Shown: positions 16,890 through 24,727 of the stretch, one piece after another
Layout of the letters: the number at the start of each line of letters is the position of its first letter
How positions within the stretch are numbered: position 1 is the stretch's first letter
Origin: Mycobacterium sp.
GTDB taxonomy: Bacteria > Actinomycetota > Actinomycetes > Mycobacteriales > Mycobacteriaceae
Length of the DNA stretch: 35,885 bases
NCBI GenBank assembly: GCA_025965895.1
Contig: JAOPWC010000068.1
Span: forward strand, 1 to 35,885
Reading direction: 5' to 3'
Made by a program: the position numbers and the translations under genes
The notes under the pieces: generated by a model
Databases searched by the model: none
Seen by the model: only the letters and a program-made list of their open reading frames with translations
What the model was told of the DNA's origin: nothing

Positions 16890-17638
16890 CCATGCGTATC
16901 GGATTGATGATTCCCTGCTACGTCGACATGTTCTATCCCCAGGTCGGTAAGTCGACTCTGGGATTGCTGGAGAGGCTTGGCGTGCAGGTCGACTATCCGT
17001 TCGATCAGACGTGTTGCGGGCAGCCGATGGCCAACAGCGGCGCGCATATCGAGGCCAAGGGCACCGAGGAACTTTTCGTCCGCAACTTCGCCGATTACGA
17101 CTACATCGTCGCCCCGTCGGGTAGTTGCGTGCACCACATCCGCAACAAGTTCACCGCGGCCGACGACACCCCCGCACGCCGGCACGTCAGTACCCACGTG
17201 TGGGATCTGCCCGAGTTTCTTTGCGACGTCCTCAAAGTCGAAGAGTTCCCCTGGGCGCGGTTCCCCCACGACGTCGTTCTGCACGTGAGCTGCTCAGCGA
17301 TCCGCGGTTTATGCGAGCAGTCGATGAGCGAGCGGCCCAACGACCCATGGTTTTCCAAACCGAGAAGCCTATTGGAGAAAGTCGACGGCATCAGGATCCT
17401 CGATTTCGACCGCCCAGATGAATGCTGCGGGTTCGGCGGCACATTCTCGGTCACCGACGAAGCGGTCGCGGCGGCGATGGGCAACGACAAGCTGGACCGC
17501 ATCGGCGCCAGCGGGTCCCGCTACATCGTGTCCTCGGACATGTCGTGCCTGATGCACCTGCAGGGCTGCGCGCACCGCGACCGCGAAGATTTCCACTTCC
17601 TGCACCTCGCCGAAATACTGAACGGAGACACCCAATGA
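16886..17638 (+). CDS. lutA: L-lactate dehydrogenase complex subunit LutA
   Basis: A 250-residue Fe-S oxidoreductase of the LutA/YkgE type with two CCG domains. Domain one has FDQTCCGQPMANSGAH; the second has DRPDECCGFGGTFSVTDE and SSDMSCLMHLQGCAHR, whose cysteines ligate the cluster. LutA works with LutB and LutC to oxidise L-lactate to pyruvate, feeding electrons onward at the membrane. Start choice is open: TTG at 16886 overlaps the alsS stop and sits 7 bases after GAAGGAG, while ATG at 16892 has a longer spacer; the protein differs by two residues. Its stop overlaps lutB as ATGA. Confidence 0.92.
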   Translation: MTMRIGLMIPCYVDMFYPQVGKSTLGLLERLGVQVDYPFDQTCCGQPMANSGAHIEAKGTEELFVRNFADYDYIVAPSGSCVHHIRNKFTAADDTPARRHVSTHVWDLPEFLCDVLKVEEFPWARFPHDVVLHVSCSAIRGLCEQSMSERPNDPWFSKPRSLLEKVDGIRILDFDRPDECCGFGGTFSVTDEAVAAAMGNDKLDRIGASGSRYIVSSDMSCLMHLQGCAHRDREDFHFLHLAEILNGDTQ

Positions 17639-19077
17639 CATCGGTCGACCAGGCCCGCAACGCGCTTGGCTTCCTCGAGGATGAACCCCACGAGCGCGCG
17701 TTCGACACCCTGATCTGGGGACTTCGCGAGCGCCGCGACGCCGCCGCACGCGAGGTCCCCGAGTGGGAGGACCTGCGCACCCTGGCCTCGCAGATCAAAG
17801 AACACACCCTGTCAAATCTGGCGCACTACCTGCAGATGTTCGAAGCAAGTGCGGTGCGCAACGGCGCCACCGTGCACTGGGCGCGCGACGCCCACGAGCA
17901 CAACCAGATCGTCTACGACGTCCTCAACTCGCACAGGGCACGGCATCTGGTGAAGTCCAAGTCGATGCTGACCGAGGAATGCGAGCTGCGACCGTTTCTG
18001 CAGCGGCGGGGCATCGAGGTCACCGAGACCGATCTCGGCGAGCGGATCCAGCAGCTCGACGACCAACCGCCCACCCACATCGTGGGGCCGGCCTTCCAGA
18101 AGACGACGCAGGACGTGGCCGACCTGTTCCACCGGGTGTATGGCTCCGACCCCGGCCGCGCCGATCCGGTCTATCTCGCCCAGGTCATGCGCGAACACAC
18201 CCGGCCGCTGATCCTGGCCGCTGACGCGGGCATGACCGGCGCCAACTTCGCCGTCGCGCAGACCGGGGCGATCGTCACGGTGACCAACGAGGGCAACGCC
18301 GACCTTTCCGGCAACGTCCCGAACCTGCGGATCTGCTCGGTGGGCATCGAGAAAATCATCCCCGGCACCGACGAGCTGGCGGTGTTCATCCGGCTGCTCA
18401 CCCGCAGCGCCACCGGAGAGCGCATCACCCAGTACACCTCGCATTTCGCCAAACCGCGCGAGGGCGGCGAAATGCATATCGTGCTGGTCGACAACGGCCG
18501 CTCGCAGCGGCTGGCCGATGAGCGCTTTTGGCCGTCACTCAAATGCATCCGCTGCGGCGCGTGCATGAACACCTGCCCGGTCTACCGGCGCAGCGGCGGG
18601 CTCAGCTACGGCGCCACCTACATGGGCCCCATCGGCATCATTACAATGCCGGCCGCCGACATCCGCCGGTACCGCGAGCTGCCGTTCGCCTCGACAATCA
18701 ACGGCAGCTGCTCCAACGTCTGCCCGGTACACATCGACATCCACGAGCAGATCTACCAGTGGCGCGAGGTGATGGACGACCACGGCCAGTTCTCCACCAC
18801 CAAGAAGGCGGCCATGAAGGTCGCTGGCAAGTTACTCAGCCACCCCCGCGCCTTCCGCGCGGCCGCCGAGAGCGGCATGGCTGCGCTTAAAGTGTTGCCG
18901 CACTTCGCGCTCTACAACCGGTTCAACGCGTGGGGACGCCACCGCGACGTACCTGAGCCGCCGAAAGAAACCTTCCACCAGTGGTACGCCCGTACCCGTG
19001 GCCGCGACGGCCAAGCCGGTACAGCCGCCGCGGAACCGACCGCCGAGCGGGAGGAAGTTCACCATGAGCACGCGTGA
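17635..19077 (+). CDS. lutB: L-lactate dehydrogenase complex subunit LutB
   Basis: A 480-residue iron-sulfur protein matching LutB/YkgF. The N-terminal two thirds is the LUD-type domain, containing EASAVRNGATVHWARDAHEH, KSKSMLTEECELRPFL, TGANFAVAQTGAIVTVTNEG and IGIEKIIP-like VGIEKIIPGTDELAVF. Two ferredoxin motifs follow: CIRCGACMNTCPVYRR and NGSCSNVCPVHIDIHEQI, each supplying cysteines for a 4Fe-4S cluster. The tail after QWYARTRGRD is Ala/Glu-rich and variable. It lies between lutA (4-base overlap) and lutC (14-base overlap), the standard operon order, so expression in fixed ratio is expected. No defects seen. Confidence 0.95.
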   Translation: MTSVDQARNALGFLEDEPHERAFDTLIWGLRERRDAAAREVPEWEDLRTLASQIKEHTLSNLAHYLQMFEASAVRNGATVHWARDAHEHNQIVYDVLNSHRARHLVKSKSMLTEECELRPFLQRRGIEVTETDLGERIQQLDDQPPTHIVGPAFQKTTQDVADLFHRVYGSDPGRADPVYLAQVMREHTRPLILAADAGMTGANFAVAQTGAIVTVTNEGNADLSGNVPNLRICSVGIEKIIPGTDELAVFIRLLTRSATGERITQYTSHFAKPREGGEMHIVLVDNGRSQRLADERFWPSLKCIRCGACMNTCPVYRRSGGLSYGATYMGPIGIITMPAADIRRYRELPFASTINGSCSNVCPVHIDIHEQIYQWREVMDDHGQFSTTKKAAMKVAGKLLSHPRAFRAAAESGMAALKVLPHFALYNRFNAWGRHRDVPEPPKETFHQWYARTRGRDGQAGTAAAEPTAEREEVHHEHA

Positions 19078-19678
19078 CGACATCCTCACCGCGGTCCGCG
19101 ACCACGCCCCGGCCAGGCAGGAACTGCCACAGGTCCCGGATTTCCGGCGGGGTCCCGACGATCTGGTCAACCTGTTCACCGCCGCCCTGGCTCGACTGGA
19201 CGGCAAGGTGATCACGCAGCCGCCCTCGGCGATCCAGGACTGGCTGTCGACCACCTACCCCGATGCGCATCGCATCTGTTCAGCTGTTAGCGAAGTGAGC
19301 GGAAACGCCGGCCCGTCAGCATTCTCCGGTTGGGCCGCACCCGCCGACATCGATGTCACGGTCGTGTGCACGCCGCTGGGGGTCGCTGAGACGGGGTCGA
19401 TCCTGCTCACCGAGAAAGAACTCGCTGTCACCACCGCCGCGGCGCTGGCACAGCATCTGGTGGTGCTGCTCGATCCCGCCGACATCGTCGAGAACATCCA
19501 CTTTGCCTACCGGCACCCCGCCTTCCAGGCGGCCGCGTACGCGGTGCTGCTGTCGGGACCATCCGGCTCCGCCGACATCGGCGGCGTCACTGTCCATCCC
19601 GCGCAGGGCGTCACCACCCTGACCGTGGTGCTGTCGCCCCGCAACGGCGAACCGTCTCCCGACCTGGCGACAACTTGA
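19064..19678 (+). CDS. lutC: L-lactate dehydrogenase complex subunit LutC
   Basis: A 204-residue LUD-domain protein. The C-terminal core has VTVVCTPLGVAETGSILLTE (the conserved G.AETGT..L), LVVLLDPADIVENIHFAY, and YAVLLSGPSGSADIGGVTV followed by HPAQGVTTLTVVL, all typical of LutC/YkgG. The start is the ATG at 19064, with GAGGAAG seven bases upstream, inside the end of lutB; an in-frame opening further upstream is the lutB shadow. LutC is the third part of the lactate oxidation complex. In Bacillus the genes are under LutR (GntR-type); no such regulator is visible here. Followed 58 bases later by cydA. Confidence 0.93.
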   Translation: MSTRDDILTAVRDHAPARQELPQVPDFRRGPDDLVNLFTAALARLDGKVITQPPSAIQDWLSTTYPDAHRICSAVSEVSGNAGPSAFSGWAAPADIDVTVVCTPLGVAETGSILLTEKELAVTTAAALAQHLVVLLDPADIVENIHFAYRHPAFQAAAYAVLLSGPSGSADIGGVTVHPAQGVTTLTVVLSPRNGEPSPDLATT

Positions 19679-19736
19679 TTCCTAGCTTGACTCCTGGAAA
19701 GCAACAACTCGGGAGACATACGTCGGGGGTGAACTG

Positions 19737-21152
19737 ATGCCTTTCAGCAACGCGGTGATGGTGCTGGCGTCCGGCGGGCCGCCCGGCCTCTTACCCGCTC
19801 GGCAGCAGATGGCTGTGTCGCTGGGCTTTCACATCGTTCTTGCCTGTTTCGGTGTGGCATTCCCAACCATGATCTACGTGATGCATCGGCGCGGGATCGT
19901 TCGTGACGACCCGATTGCGCGCCGGCTGGCCAAGCGGTGGTCGAAAGCATCGGCGGTGCTGTTTGCGATCGGAGCAGTCTCGGGAACGGTGCTGAGCTTC
20001 GAGATGGGCTTGCTGTGGCCGGGTTTGATGGGCCGTTTCGGGGACGTGTTGGGCTTGCCGTTTGCGCTGGAGGGGTTGTCGTTCTTCACCGAGGCAATCT
20101 TCTTGGGCCTCTACCTCTACGGGTGGGGCCGCATGCCGCCGCGGCTGCATCTGGCAACGCTGATCCCGATGGCGATCTCGGGCATCGTCGGATCGTTCTG
20201 CGTCGTTTCGGCGAACGCCTGGATGAACTACCCCACCGGGTTCACCATCCGCAACGGCATTGTCACCGACGTCAACCCCTGGGCGGCGATGTTCAACCCC
20301 CTGGCTTGGCTGCAGTTCCTGCACATGTGGCTGGCCGCGTTCATGCTCGTCGGCCTGGTGGTCTCAGGTGTGTACGCGGCTGGTCTGCTGCGCGGCCGAA
20401 CCGATGCCCACCACCGTCTCGGGTTCACCGTGCCGTTTGTGTTCGCATCGGTAGCGGCGGTGATCCAACCCTTTGTCGGCCATCTGCTCGGGATACAGGT
20501 CGGCCACAAACAGCCCTCCAAACTCGCGTCATTCGAGCTCGCCCTACACTCCGAACCGGGGCCCGCACCGGAGCGGTTTGGCGGAATTTTGATCGATGAC
20601 ACGGTCCGGTGGGCGGTCGCCATTCCGCGGATCGGCTCCATCATTGCCCGCGGCACCCTCAACGGATCCATTCCCGGCCTCGACACCGTTCCGAGATCCG
20701 ATTGGCCGCCGGTCAACGTCACACACTGGTGCTTCCAATCGATGATCGGCTTCGGCCTGCTGCTGGCCTTGGTTGTGGTGGTGTTCTGGGTGGCGCGCCG
20801 GCGCGGGCATGACCTGCTGGGCAGCCGCTGGTTCCTGCGGTTCTCCGTCATCGCCGGACCGCTGGCGATACTGACGTTGGAGCTGGGGTGGGTCACCACC
20901 GAAGTCGGGCGCCAGCCGTGGACGGTGTGGCAGGTCTTGCGTACCAGCGACGCGGCCACCATGAATAGAGCAATCTGGTGGAGCTACACCGGTGTGCTGG
21001 TGATCTACCTCGGCATGGCCGTCGCGGCATACGTGGTGTTACGGTCGATGGCCCGGCGGTGGAGGGCCGGCGACGAAGAGCTGCCGAGTCCCTACGGGCC
21101 GGCGGCATTGGCGGACGCGCGGGCGGACGTGTCAGCGGGGGTGCACCCGTGA
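19737..21152 (+). CDS. cydA: Cytochrome bd-type quinol oxidase subunit I
   Basis: A 471-residue membrane protein with about nine helices, the haem-carrying subunit of cytochrome bd, which oxidises quinol and reduces O2 to water with high affinity. ARQQMAVSLGFHIVLACFGV contains the His ligand of the first haem; VLSFEMGLLWPGLMGRFGDV and GLPFALEGLSFFTEAIFLGL are the conserved helix two and three region. The diagnostic LGWVTTEVGRQPWTVWQVLRT lies near the C-terminus. The Q-loop is short, as in the CIO subgroup. The segment PDWPPVNVTHWCFQSMIGFG-like, here SDWPPVNVTHWCFQSMIG, also fits. Its stop overlaps cydB as GTGA. Placement after lutC suggests it serves as the electron sink for lactate oxidation. 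Confidence 0.93.
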   Translation: MPFSNAVMVLASGGPPGLLPARQQMAVSLGFHIVLACFGVAFPTMIYVMHRRGIVRDDPIARRLAKRWSKASAVLFAIGAVSGTVLSFEMGLLWPGLMGRFGDVLGLPFALEGLSFFTEAIFLGLYLYGWGRMPPRLHLATLIPMAISGIVGSFCVVSANAWMNYPTGFTIRNGIVTDVNPWAAMFNPLAWLQFLHMWLAAFMLVGLVVSGVYAAGLLRGRTDAHHRLGFTVPFVFASVAAVIQPFVGHLLGIQVGHKQPSKLASFELALHSEPGPAPERFGGILIDDTVRWAVAIPRIGSIIARGTLNGSIPGLDTVPRSDWPPVNVTHWCFQSMIGFGLLLALVVVVFWVARRRGHDLLGSRWFLRFSVIAGPLAILTLELGWVTTEVGRQPWTVWQVLRTSDAATMNRAIWWSYTGVLVIYLGMAVAAYVVLRSMARRWRAGDEELPSPYGPAALADARADVSAGVHP

Positions 21153-22023
21153 GCCTGGCCACCGTGATCGCGGCTGCGATGTTCGTCGGTGTGATCGCCT
21201 ACGGGCTGTTGGGTGGTGCCGATTCGGTTCTGGCTTCTACGATTTGACCGCGGGCGGTGGTGAGCGCGGAGCCGAAGTGCGGACGCTAATCGACCGCAGG
21301 ATCGGTCCGGTGTGGGAGGCCAACCATGTGTGGCTGATCTACGTTCTGGTGATGTGGTGGACCGGATTTCCAGCGGCGTTCGCCGCGGTCACCACGACCC
21401 TGTTCATCCCGTTCATGCTTGCCCTTGCCGGGATCGTGCTGAGGCGGGCTAGCTTTGCGTTTCGCAAGTTCGCCGCGACGTTTGGGCAGGCGCGGCTGTT
21501 CGGCGCGGTCGTCGCGGGATCGTCGTTGATCACACCATTTTTCTTGGGCACGGTGGCGGGTGCGATCGCCTCCGGCCGGGTGCCTGCGCATCCGCACCAT
21601 CGTCGTCGGACTTGTCTCCGGCCTCATCGTGTTCGCGGGTCTATATCCCGTCGTGCGCGACGCCCGACGCTCAGCCATGGCCTACTCGGCCGCGCCCTCC
21701 CGCTGCTTGTCGTCGCCGCGCTCGCCGGCGCAGTCACGCTGGTACTGCTCTATCGCCGTCGTTCTGCCGTCGTTATTCATCATCGACGTTTTCCTAGTGC
21801 AAGGATTTTCGCCGCTACGGCGGTCGCCGCGGTGGTCGCGGGGTTGGGTGTGGGCCAACACCCCTGGATGTTCGTCGATCACATGACCATCGCCGACGCA
21901 GCCGGAGCGACAACCACCCTGGCCGCACTGCTCGTGGTCGTTGTGCTCGCCGCGGTCACCGTGGTACCGGCGCTGAGCTACCTGCTGTGGTTCACCCAAA
22001 CCGAGAGAACAGCGATGAGCTGA
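21149..22023 (+). pseudogene. cydB: Cytochrome bd subunit II, degraded
   Basis: Opens at GTG overlapping the cydA stop with SLATVIAAAMFVGVIAYGLLGGAD. One T is missing at about 21223, so FGSGFYDLTAGG is read as SVLASTI-stop; it resumes in the next frame through RTLIDRRIGPVWEANHVWLI and FLGTVAGAIASGRVPA. After about 21583 a further shift and probable deletion occur: about 60 residues usually found between GRVPA and the next helix are missing, and RIRTIVVGLVSGLIVFAGLY lies in another frame. The first resumed frame returns with PTLSHGLLGRALPLLVVAAL and ends in HPWMFVDHMTIADAA and TERTAMS, with a short odd stretch near 21770. Subunit II is needed for bd oxidase assembly, so this copy should be inactive unless these are errors. 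Confidence 0.88.
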
Positions 22024-22027
22024 GATA

Positions 22028-22045
22028 GTTCGATGGGCATCGAAC
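22028..22045. repeat. Perfect inverted repeat just after cydB
   Basis: GTTCGATG and CATCGAAC form perfect 8-bp arms around GG, starting 5 bases after the cydB stop. There is no U-tract downstream. It could be a hairpin stabilising the operon transcript's 3' end or an operator for the following permease gene. Confidence 0.4.
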
Positions 22046-22164
22046 GACTTCGCGCCTGCCTTCGGCTCAGCGGGCGCGAAAAAGGACTTGTCATGCGGGA
22101 TGTCGCCGCCCGCCGGCTCGCATTTACGGGCCGCCTTGACCGGCCTGTGCACTGCTCGTCGATA

Positions 22165-22218
22165 TCTACCTGTACTAAGCGATCTACCTGTACTAAGCGA
22201 TCTAGCTGTACTAAAGAG
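22165..22218 (+). repeat. Three tandem 18-bp repeats
   Basis: TCTACCTGTACTAAGCGA occurs at 22165-22182 and again, identical, at 22183-22200. A third copy at 22201-22218 differs at five positions. The repeat runs directly into the palindrome over the FetB start. An 18-bp period is close to two helical turns minus three bases; reiterated TGTACTA cores could be binding sites. If translated in the downstream frame it would give S-T/S-C-T-K-R/E repeats, which do not look like part of a permease. Confidence 0.7.
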
Positions 22219-22229
22219 TGCATGCACTC
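22216..22229. promoter_or_regulatory. 14-bp palindrome over the FetB-like start codon
   Basis: GAGTGCATGCACTC is a perfect palindrome whose centre contains the ATG at 22222 proposed as the permease start. A protein bound here, or a fold-back of the mRNA, would block initiation. It is contiguous with the three 18-bp repeats. Function is inferred from position only. Confidence 0.45.
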
Positions 22230-23031
22230 CTCACAACCCGTTCTAGGTCCGGGGTTGGTTGCGGTGTGCGTCGCCATGGTGGTGGCCGCCGCGCTCATGT
22301 ACCGGTTGACCGGACTCGGCTCACCGTGGACGGTGCCTTGGGCGTCGATTCGCGCCGCGGTCCAACTGGCCGCCGTCGCAGGGATTTTGGCCGCGGCGAT
22401 CACGCGGCTATGGTCCTCAATCTTGGTGCTGGCAGTGATGTTTGTTGTCGCCAGCTTCACCGCGGCCCGGCGCAGCCAGGCCAGCCGTGGATCCCTCTGG
22501 CTTACGGTGCCGTTGGGACTCGGGTTGGTCGCCGTGCTGCCCCTGCTGTTGCTCTCACGCGTCGTGCAGTTGACCGGCGTAGCGGTCGTACCGATTGTTG
22601 CCATTGTGCTCGGCAACACCATGACCGCCGTCGCAGTGGCAGCCCGTCTAGCACTCGACACCCTCAAGCAGCGCGCAGGCGAGGTGGAGGCGGCGCTCAG
22701 CCTCGGTATGAGGGAACGTGACTCCCGTATGGAAATCATCGGAACCACGCCTACGAATGCGCTGCTGCCTAACCTGGATTCGACCAGGACCGTCGGCCTT
22801 GTGACATTGCCGGGCGCCTTCGTCGGCGTTCTGCTGAGCACCGGATCGGCTGCGCAGGCTGGCGCCGTGCAGATCCTCATCCTCATCGCCCTACTGCTTT
22901 CGCAGACCTGCGGTGTCGGCGCGACCGTCGAACTGATCGCACGGGGCGTGATCACACGTGCACCACAACCTCAGCTTCAATCGCCCAAGAGGTTCGGCGT
23001 GCTCAACTGGTGTCGCGTCTCACGCCGGTGA
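22222..23031 (+). CDS. FetB/YbbM-type (UPF0014) ABC transporter permease
   Basis: A 269-residue membrane protein of UPF0014, the iron-export-associated FetB group. Helices include VAVCVAMVVAAALMYRLTGL, SSILVLAVMFVVASFTAARR, GVAVVPIVAIVLGNTMTAVA and LVTLPGAFVGVLLSTGSAAQ. The conserved core GNTMTAVAVAARLALDTL, then KQRAGEVEAALSLGMRERD, and GLVTLPGAFVGVLL are clear family signatures (GN.M......L.......R..E.E..L.LGA). The ATG at 22222 gives the normal length (about 260); the frame stays open back to 22033 through the 18-bp repeats, but that part shows no permease features. The FetA-type ATPase partner is not adjacent, so the transporter may be orphaned. The C-terminal 25 residues after ITRAP look non-native. 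Confidence 0.8.
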   Translation: MHSSQPVLGPGLVAVCVAMVVAAALMYRLTGLGSPWTVPWASIRAAVQLAAVAGILAAAITRLWSSILVLAVMFVVASFTAARRSQASRGSLWLTVPLGLGLVAVLPLLLLSRVVQLTGVAVVPIVAIVLGNTMTAVAVAARLALDTLKQRAGEVEAALSLGMRERDSRMEIIGTTPTNALLPNLDSTRTVGLVTLPGAFVGVLLSTGSAAQAGAVQILILIALLLSQTCGVGATVELIARGVITRAPQPQLQSPKRFGVLNWCRVSRR

Positions 23032-23040
23032 ATCGACTCC

Positions 23041-23067
23041 GGACAGGTTCGAACCCTGCCGGGGGCA
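23041..23067 (+). other. tRNA 3'-end-like fragment
   Basis: The sequence ACAGG-TTCGAAC-CCTGC resembles a tRNA T-arm (four of five stem pairs, a TTCGAAC loop), followed by CGGGGGCA like a 3' acceptor half. I could not find a matching 5' acceptor, D-arm or anticodon arm upstream, so it is not a functional tRNA. Such 3' stubs mark attachment sites of integrated elements, but chance is possible. Confidence 0.25.
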
Positions 23068-23111
23068 GACATTGCCGGCGGCACTCTGTGATGTCGCAAG
23101 ACATCGGAATA

Positions 23112-23138
23112 GTTCCGAACCTGCATTAGGTTCGGAAC
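23112..23138 (+). terminator. Strong 11-bp hairpin after the FetB-like gene
   Basis: GTTCCGAACCT at 23112-23122 and AGGTTCGGAAC at 23128-23138 are perfect 11-bp arms around GCATT, followed by TTTCTCCGTTT. The structure and following pyrimidine-rich stretch fit an intrinsic terminator about 80 bases after the permease stop. The symmetric arms could equally be an operator. Confidence 0.6.
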
Positions 23139-23707
23139 TTTCTCCGTTTGGGGCCTTTTGGGGCGGTGGGCAACGGGAGGAGATTCCGGAAGACTGACAG
23201 ACGATCCGCTCTCTGGTAGACGACGGACAGATCCGAGTGGGCTACCGCGGTCAAGACGGCCAGTTGGTGCCCGAACCGCTCGAGAAGGCCTTGGCCGACG
23301 ATTACCTACCGCGGTGCGGACCCAGAATTGGGCGCCACCGGACGGTGTTGCTGCCGAATGTGCCGAGTACGAGGGCCATTGCCGCAGCACGTGTCCATTT
23401 GCGAACGTTATGAGGTGTCTTCATCGCATGTCTTCTATCGGTACTGAATGGGGACAACTGAACGGCAGCGACAAAACCCTCCGCCCCAATAGGAGGCCTG
23501 CTGTAGCTCCTCGGGTGGGGGCGGTTCCACGGCCGCTGGGGCGATCCGCACGGAACCTGGCGCACCCTCTACGTGACGCGGACGCAGCGCAGCGGGCCGT
23601 CGGGGGTGTCGACTTGGAGGTGGTTGGTCCCCAGGGTGTACGACACGGAGATCGGCCTCGGCGCCCGTCAGTTCGCCGCCGTGGGGTGATGCCGACTTTG
23701 GCACTGA
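23139..23707. other. Gene-poor stretch with a secreted-protein stump
   Basis: No intact gene is visible. On the minus strand at 23302-23424 a 40-codon frame starts MKTPHNVRKWTRAAAMALVL and continues GTFGSNT, which looks like a signal peptide cut short before any mature domain. On the plus strand around 23207-23330 a frame reads TIRSLVDDGQIRVGYRGQDG and LVPEPLEKALADDY, which has coding character but no recognised family. Both look like debris of lost genes. Confidence 0.4.
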
Positions 23708-24193
23708 TCAAGCGGAACACGTTGGTGGCTGGTCGGCCGCGCAAGGCGGCGACGCGATACCGGCGGCCCGCACGAGCAGGCGGTAGAGGGTGCCGCGTTC
23801 CCGGGCACTCAGGGCGCCCAGCAGGTCGTCTTCGACACGGCTCAGGCGGGTTTGGGCGCACGCCAGCTCGTCGCGCCCCGCGCTGGACAGCTCCACGATG
23901 TGGCGGCGGCGATCAGTGGGATCGCGGCGGCGGGTGATCAGCCCACGCTCCTCGAGTTCGTTCAGCAGCGCGACTACGTTGCTCGGGTCGAGCTGCAGCG
24001 CGTCGGTCAGGCCCTGTTGACTGGCAGATCGCTGTTCGCTCAGCAGCTTCAGCGCGATCAGGTGGCGGGGGCGAAGCCCGCCAGGAGTCATCGAGGCCTC
24101 GGCGGCGCGGCGGCCCACGCGGGCAAGATGATCGAGCAATGGCAACAGCTGGCGATCCGTCACCGCTTTTGGTTTCGCCTTTGCCACACCCAA
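23708..24193 (-). CDS. MarR-family transcriptional regulator
   Basis: A regulator of about 160 residues with a MarR winged helix: LRPRHLIALKLLSEQRSASQ, then GLTDALQLDPSNVVALLNEL (recognition helix), EERGLITRRRDPTDRRRHIV (the D..D.R wing), then a C-terminal dimerisation helix through ARERGTLYRLLVRAAG. Start is uncertain: TTG at 24193 gives MGVAKAKPKAV; the GTG two codons later is also possible; neither has a clear Shine-Dalgarno. It is divergent from a DoxX gene across a perfect 10-bp inverted repeat, the usual arrangement for MarR control of a redox-stress or xenobiotic gene. Confidence 0.9.
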   Translation of the reverse strand: MGVAKAKPKAVTDRQLLPLLDHLARVGRRAAEASMTPGGLRPRHLIALKLLSEQRSASQQGLTDALQLDPSNVVALLNELEERGLITRRRDPTDRRRHIVELSSAGRDELACAQTRLSRVEDDLLGALSARERGTLYRLLVRAAGIASPPCAADQPPTCSA

Positions 24194-24208
24194 AGCGTAC
24201 GCCGTACG

Positions 24209-24238
24209 ACCTATTATTTGTTGTTACGAATAATAGGT
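24209..24238. promoter_or_regulatory. MarR operator candidate
   Basis: ACCTATTATT at 24209-24218 and AATAATAGGT at 24229-24238 are perfect 10-bp arms separated by 10 bases (one helical turn). It lies 15 bases before the MarR start and is AT-rich in a GC-rich context, so it probably overlaps promoters in both directions. A second palindrome, TGGTATACCA, follows directly at 24238-24247, and CGTACGCCGTACG lies just before it. Confidence 0.7.
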
Positions 24239-24361
24239 GGTATACCATGTATCTGTGCGGCGCAGTTGGGCCGGCACTGGATGCTCAGCCGTGGCTCGCC
24301 GGCTATCCGCTCATCCTGTTCTGGCGCGGCGGCTCGAGAAGGTCGTGGGCTTGGAGGTCTG

Positions 24362-24709
24362 ATGTTCATCGCAACGGCGATCGTGTCCGCCTTGCTCGCG
24401 GTGGTTCTGTTGGCGTCGGCTGGCGCAAAGTTCGCTAAATATTCGCCAGTCATGGATACCATGGCGACTGTCGGGTTTCCGCAGGACAAGCTGTGGCTGC
24501 TGGCGGTCGCCGAGATCGCCGGTGGTGTGGGCCTGGTGGTGGGTCTTTTCTGGTGGCCGATCGGCATCGCCGCCGCAATAGGGGTGATTCTGTATTTCAT
24601 CGGCGCGGTCGGTTCGCACGTGCGCGTCAAGGACAAGAATTTTATCCCCGCACTGGTGCTGCTCGTGGCTGCGGTGGCCGCGCTGGTGCTGCGTTGGCTG
24701 ACAATCTGA
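24362..24709 (+). CDS. DoxX-family membrane protein
   Basis: A 115-residue protein with four membrane helices. ATAIVSALLAVVLLASAGAK starts the first, with the conserved GAKF; PQDKLWLLAVAEIAGGVGLV contains the family's AE..GG.GL motif; then WWPIGIAAAIGVILYFIGAV and PALVLLVAAVAALVLRWL. That fits DoxX/DoxD-like proteins, linked in mycobacteria to membrane thiol-redox homeostasis. GGAGG lies five bases before the ATG at 24362; an earlier in-frame opening overlaps the MarR gene on the other strand. Divergent from and probably repressed by the MarR regulator. Confidence 0.85.
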   Translation: MFIATAIVSALLAVVLLASAGAKFAKYSPVMDTMATVGFPQDKLWLLAVAEIAGGVGLVVGLFWWPIGIAAAIGVILYFIGAVGSHVRVKDKNFIPALVLLVAAVAALVLRWLTI

Positions 24710-24727
24710 TTCAACCATCCGGGGGCG

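Noticed and set aside
22165..22218. CRISPR array
   Set aside because: Three directly adjacent 18-bp units with no spacers and no cas genes; a tandem repeat, not an array.
23041..23067. A complete tRNA or tmRNA gene
   Set aside because: Only a T-arm and 3' half are recognisable; no matching 5' acceptor, D-arm or anticodon arm found. Kept only as a low-confidence fragment.
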